From NCBI RefSeq assembly GCF_029081005.1, contig NZ_JAJQTQ010000017.1, positions 20,231 through 84,230 on the forward strand: a DNA stretch of 64,000 nucleotides. The letters run 5' to 3'. Under the pieces are notes generated by a model. The model was not told the origin of the DNA. It searched no databases and saw only the letters and a list, made by a program, of their open reading frames with translations. A program made the translations under genes and the position numbers. The first letter of the stretch is position 1, and the number at the start of each line of letters is the position of its first letter. The stretch is from Halomonas elongata (GTDB lineage: Bacteria; Pseudomonadota; Gammaproteobacteria; Pseudomonadales; Halomonadaceae). Below, piece after piece: positions 63,687-64,000 of this stretch.

Positions 63687-64000
63687 CTACCCCACCAGCC
63701 ACATGGCCAGGTTCGGCCAGAACAACAGCGCGAACAGCACGCACAGCTGCAGGGCGATGAACGGCAACACGGCGACGAAGATGTCCTTGAGGCTGACCTC
63801 CGGCGGCGCCACCCCTTTCAGGTAGAAGGCGGCCGGTCCGAACGGCGGCGACAGGAAGGAAACCTGCATGTTCACCGCGAACAGGATGCCGAACCAGATC
63901 GGGCTGTAGCCCAGTTGCTCGATGATCGGCACGAAGATCGGCAGGGTCAGCATGGCCACGCCGATCCAGTCGAGGAACATGCCCAGCACCAGCAGGATCG
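63687..64000 (-). CDS. TRAP transporter large permease (DctM family), C-terminal part
   Basis: About 104 C-terminal residues of a DctM protein run in from the right edge. FLDWIGVAMLTLPIFVPIIEQLG, FGILFAVNMQVSFLSPPFGPAAFYLKGVAPPEVSL and the final hydrophobic LPFIALQLCVLFALLFWPNLAMWLVG (in parts) are typical. The SPPFGPAAFYLKGV form is that of the DctM branch annotated for mannitol/chloroaromatic-type TRAP systems. It belongs to a third TRAP operon mostly outside the window. The start is not visible. Confidence 0.88.
   Translation of the reverse strand, partial: ILLVLGMFLDWIGVAMLTLPIFVPIIEQLGYSPIWFGILFAVNMQVSFLSPPFGPAAFYLKGVAPPEVSLKDIFVAVLPFIALQLCVLFALLFWPNLAMWLVG

Overview
The window reads as chromosomal DNA of a halophilic gammaproteobacterium, most likely Halomonas or a close relative. 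DNA is GC-rich and genes are closely packed. Three TRAP systems are present in whole or part. Gammaproteobacterial blocks are conserved: uvrY-uvrC-pgsA-tRNA(Gly-Cys-Leu), fxsA-groS-groL, ihfB-lapA-lapB next to pyrF, and sdhE-ygfX. I found no transposase, integrase, phage gene, rRNA or CRISPR array. The genus is inference; no 16S gene is visible.

Layout. 1-4.6 kb: a leftward TRAP operon (dctP, a TetR gene, dctQ, dctM) ending in a cut-off amidohydrolase. 4.7-11.7 kb: the leucine/isovalerate operon liuA-B-C-D-E, with a 16-bp palindrome placed like a MerR-type operator. 11.9-16.5 kb: a lipoate ligase-like gene, three small enzymes, and a divergent alcohol dehydrogenase/AraC pair. 16.6-19.9 kb: divergent hmp and norR with three GT-N7-AC sites and a sigma-54 promoter, a complete nitric-oxide response unit. 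20.1-27.9 kb: a patatin, then a cyanophycin operon (cyanophycinase, cyanophycin synthetase, isoaspartyl dipeptidase, sodium symporter). 28.0-30.8 kb: a NYN protein, a proline-racemase-fold protein lacking both catalytic cysteines, and a dehydrogenase.

31.1-39.5 kb: a rightward AraC gene followed by a nine-gene operon: TRAP dctPQM, two histone-deacetylase-fold amidohydrolases, RidA, an ornithine-cyclodeaminase-family reductase and a class IV aminotransferase. It looks like an uptake and catabolic route for an acetylated amine or diamino acid, and it is the best candidate here for an undescribed pathway.

39.7-56.1 kb is mostly housekeeping: trmJ, groL-groS-fxsA, an SDR, a ComEA-like protein, pyrF, lapB-lapA-ihfB, sdhE-ygfX, nadB, a FUSC protein, three tRNAs, pgsA-uvrC-uvrY and tRNA-Ala. 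56.2-63.5 kb is a leftward pentose cluster: sugar symporter, GH43 glycosidase, AraD1/GguC-like protein, ketoglutarate semialdehyde dehydrogenase, XylX-like dehydratase and GntR regulator. It fits oxidative (Weimberg-type) pentose use, with two matching ATGT-N3-ACAT operators. The window ends inside another TRAP dctM.

Non-coding repeats: a 167-bp element with 12-bp perfect terminal inverted repeats has interrupted a REP-like repeat. Two copies of a different ~144-bp element lie in convergent intergenic gaps. All three are flanked by AAG. The REP-like repeat itself occurs three times.
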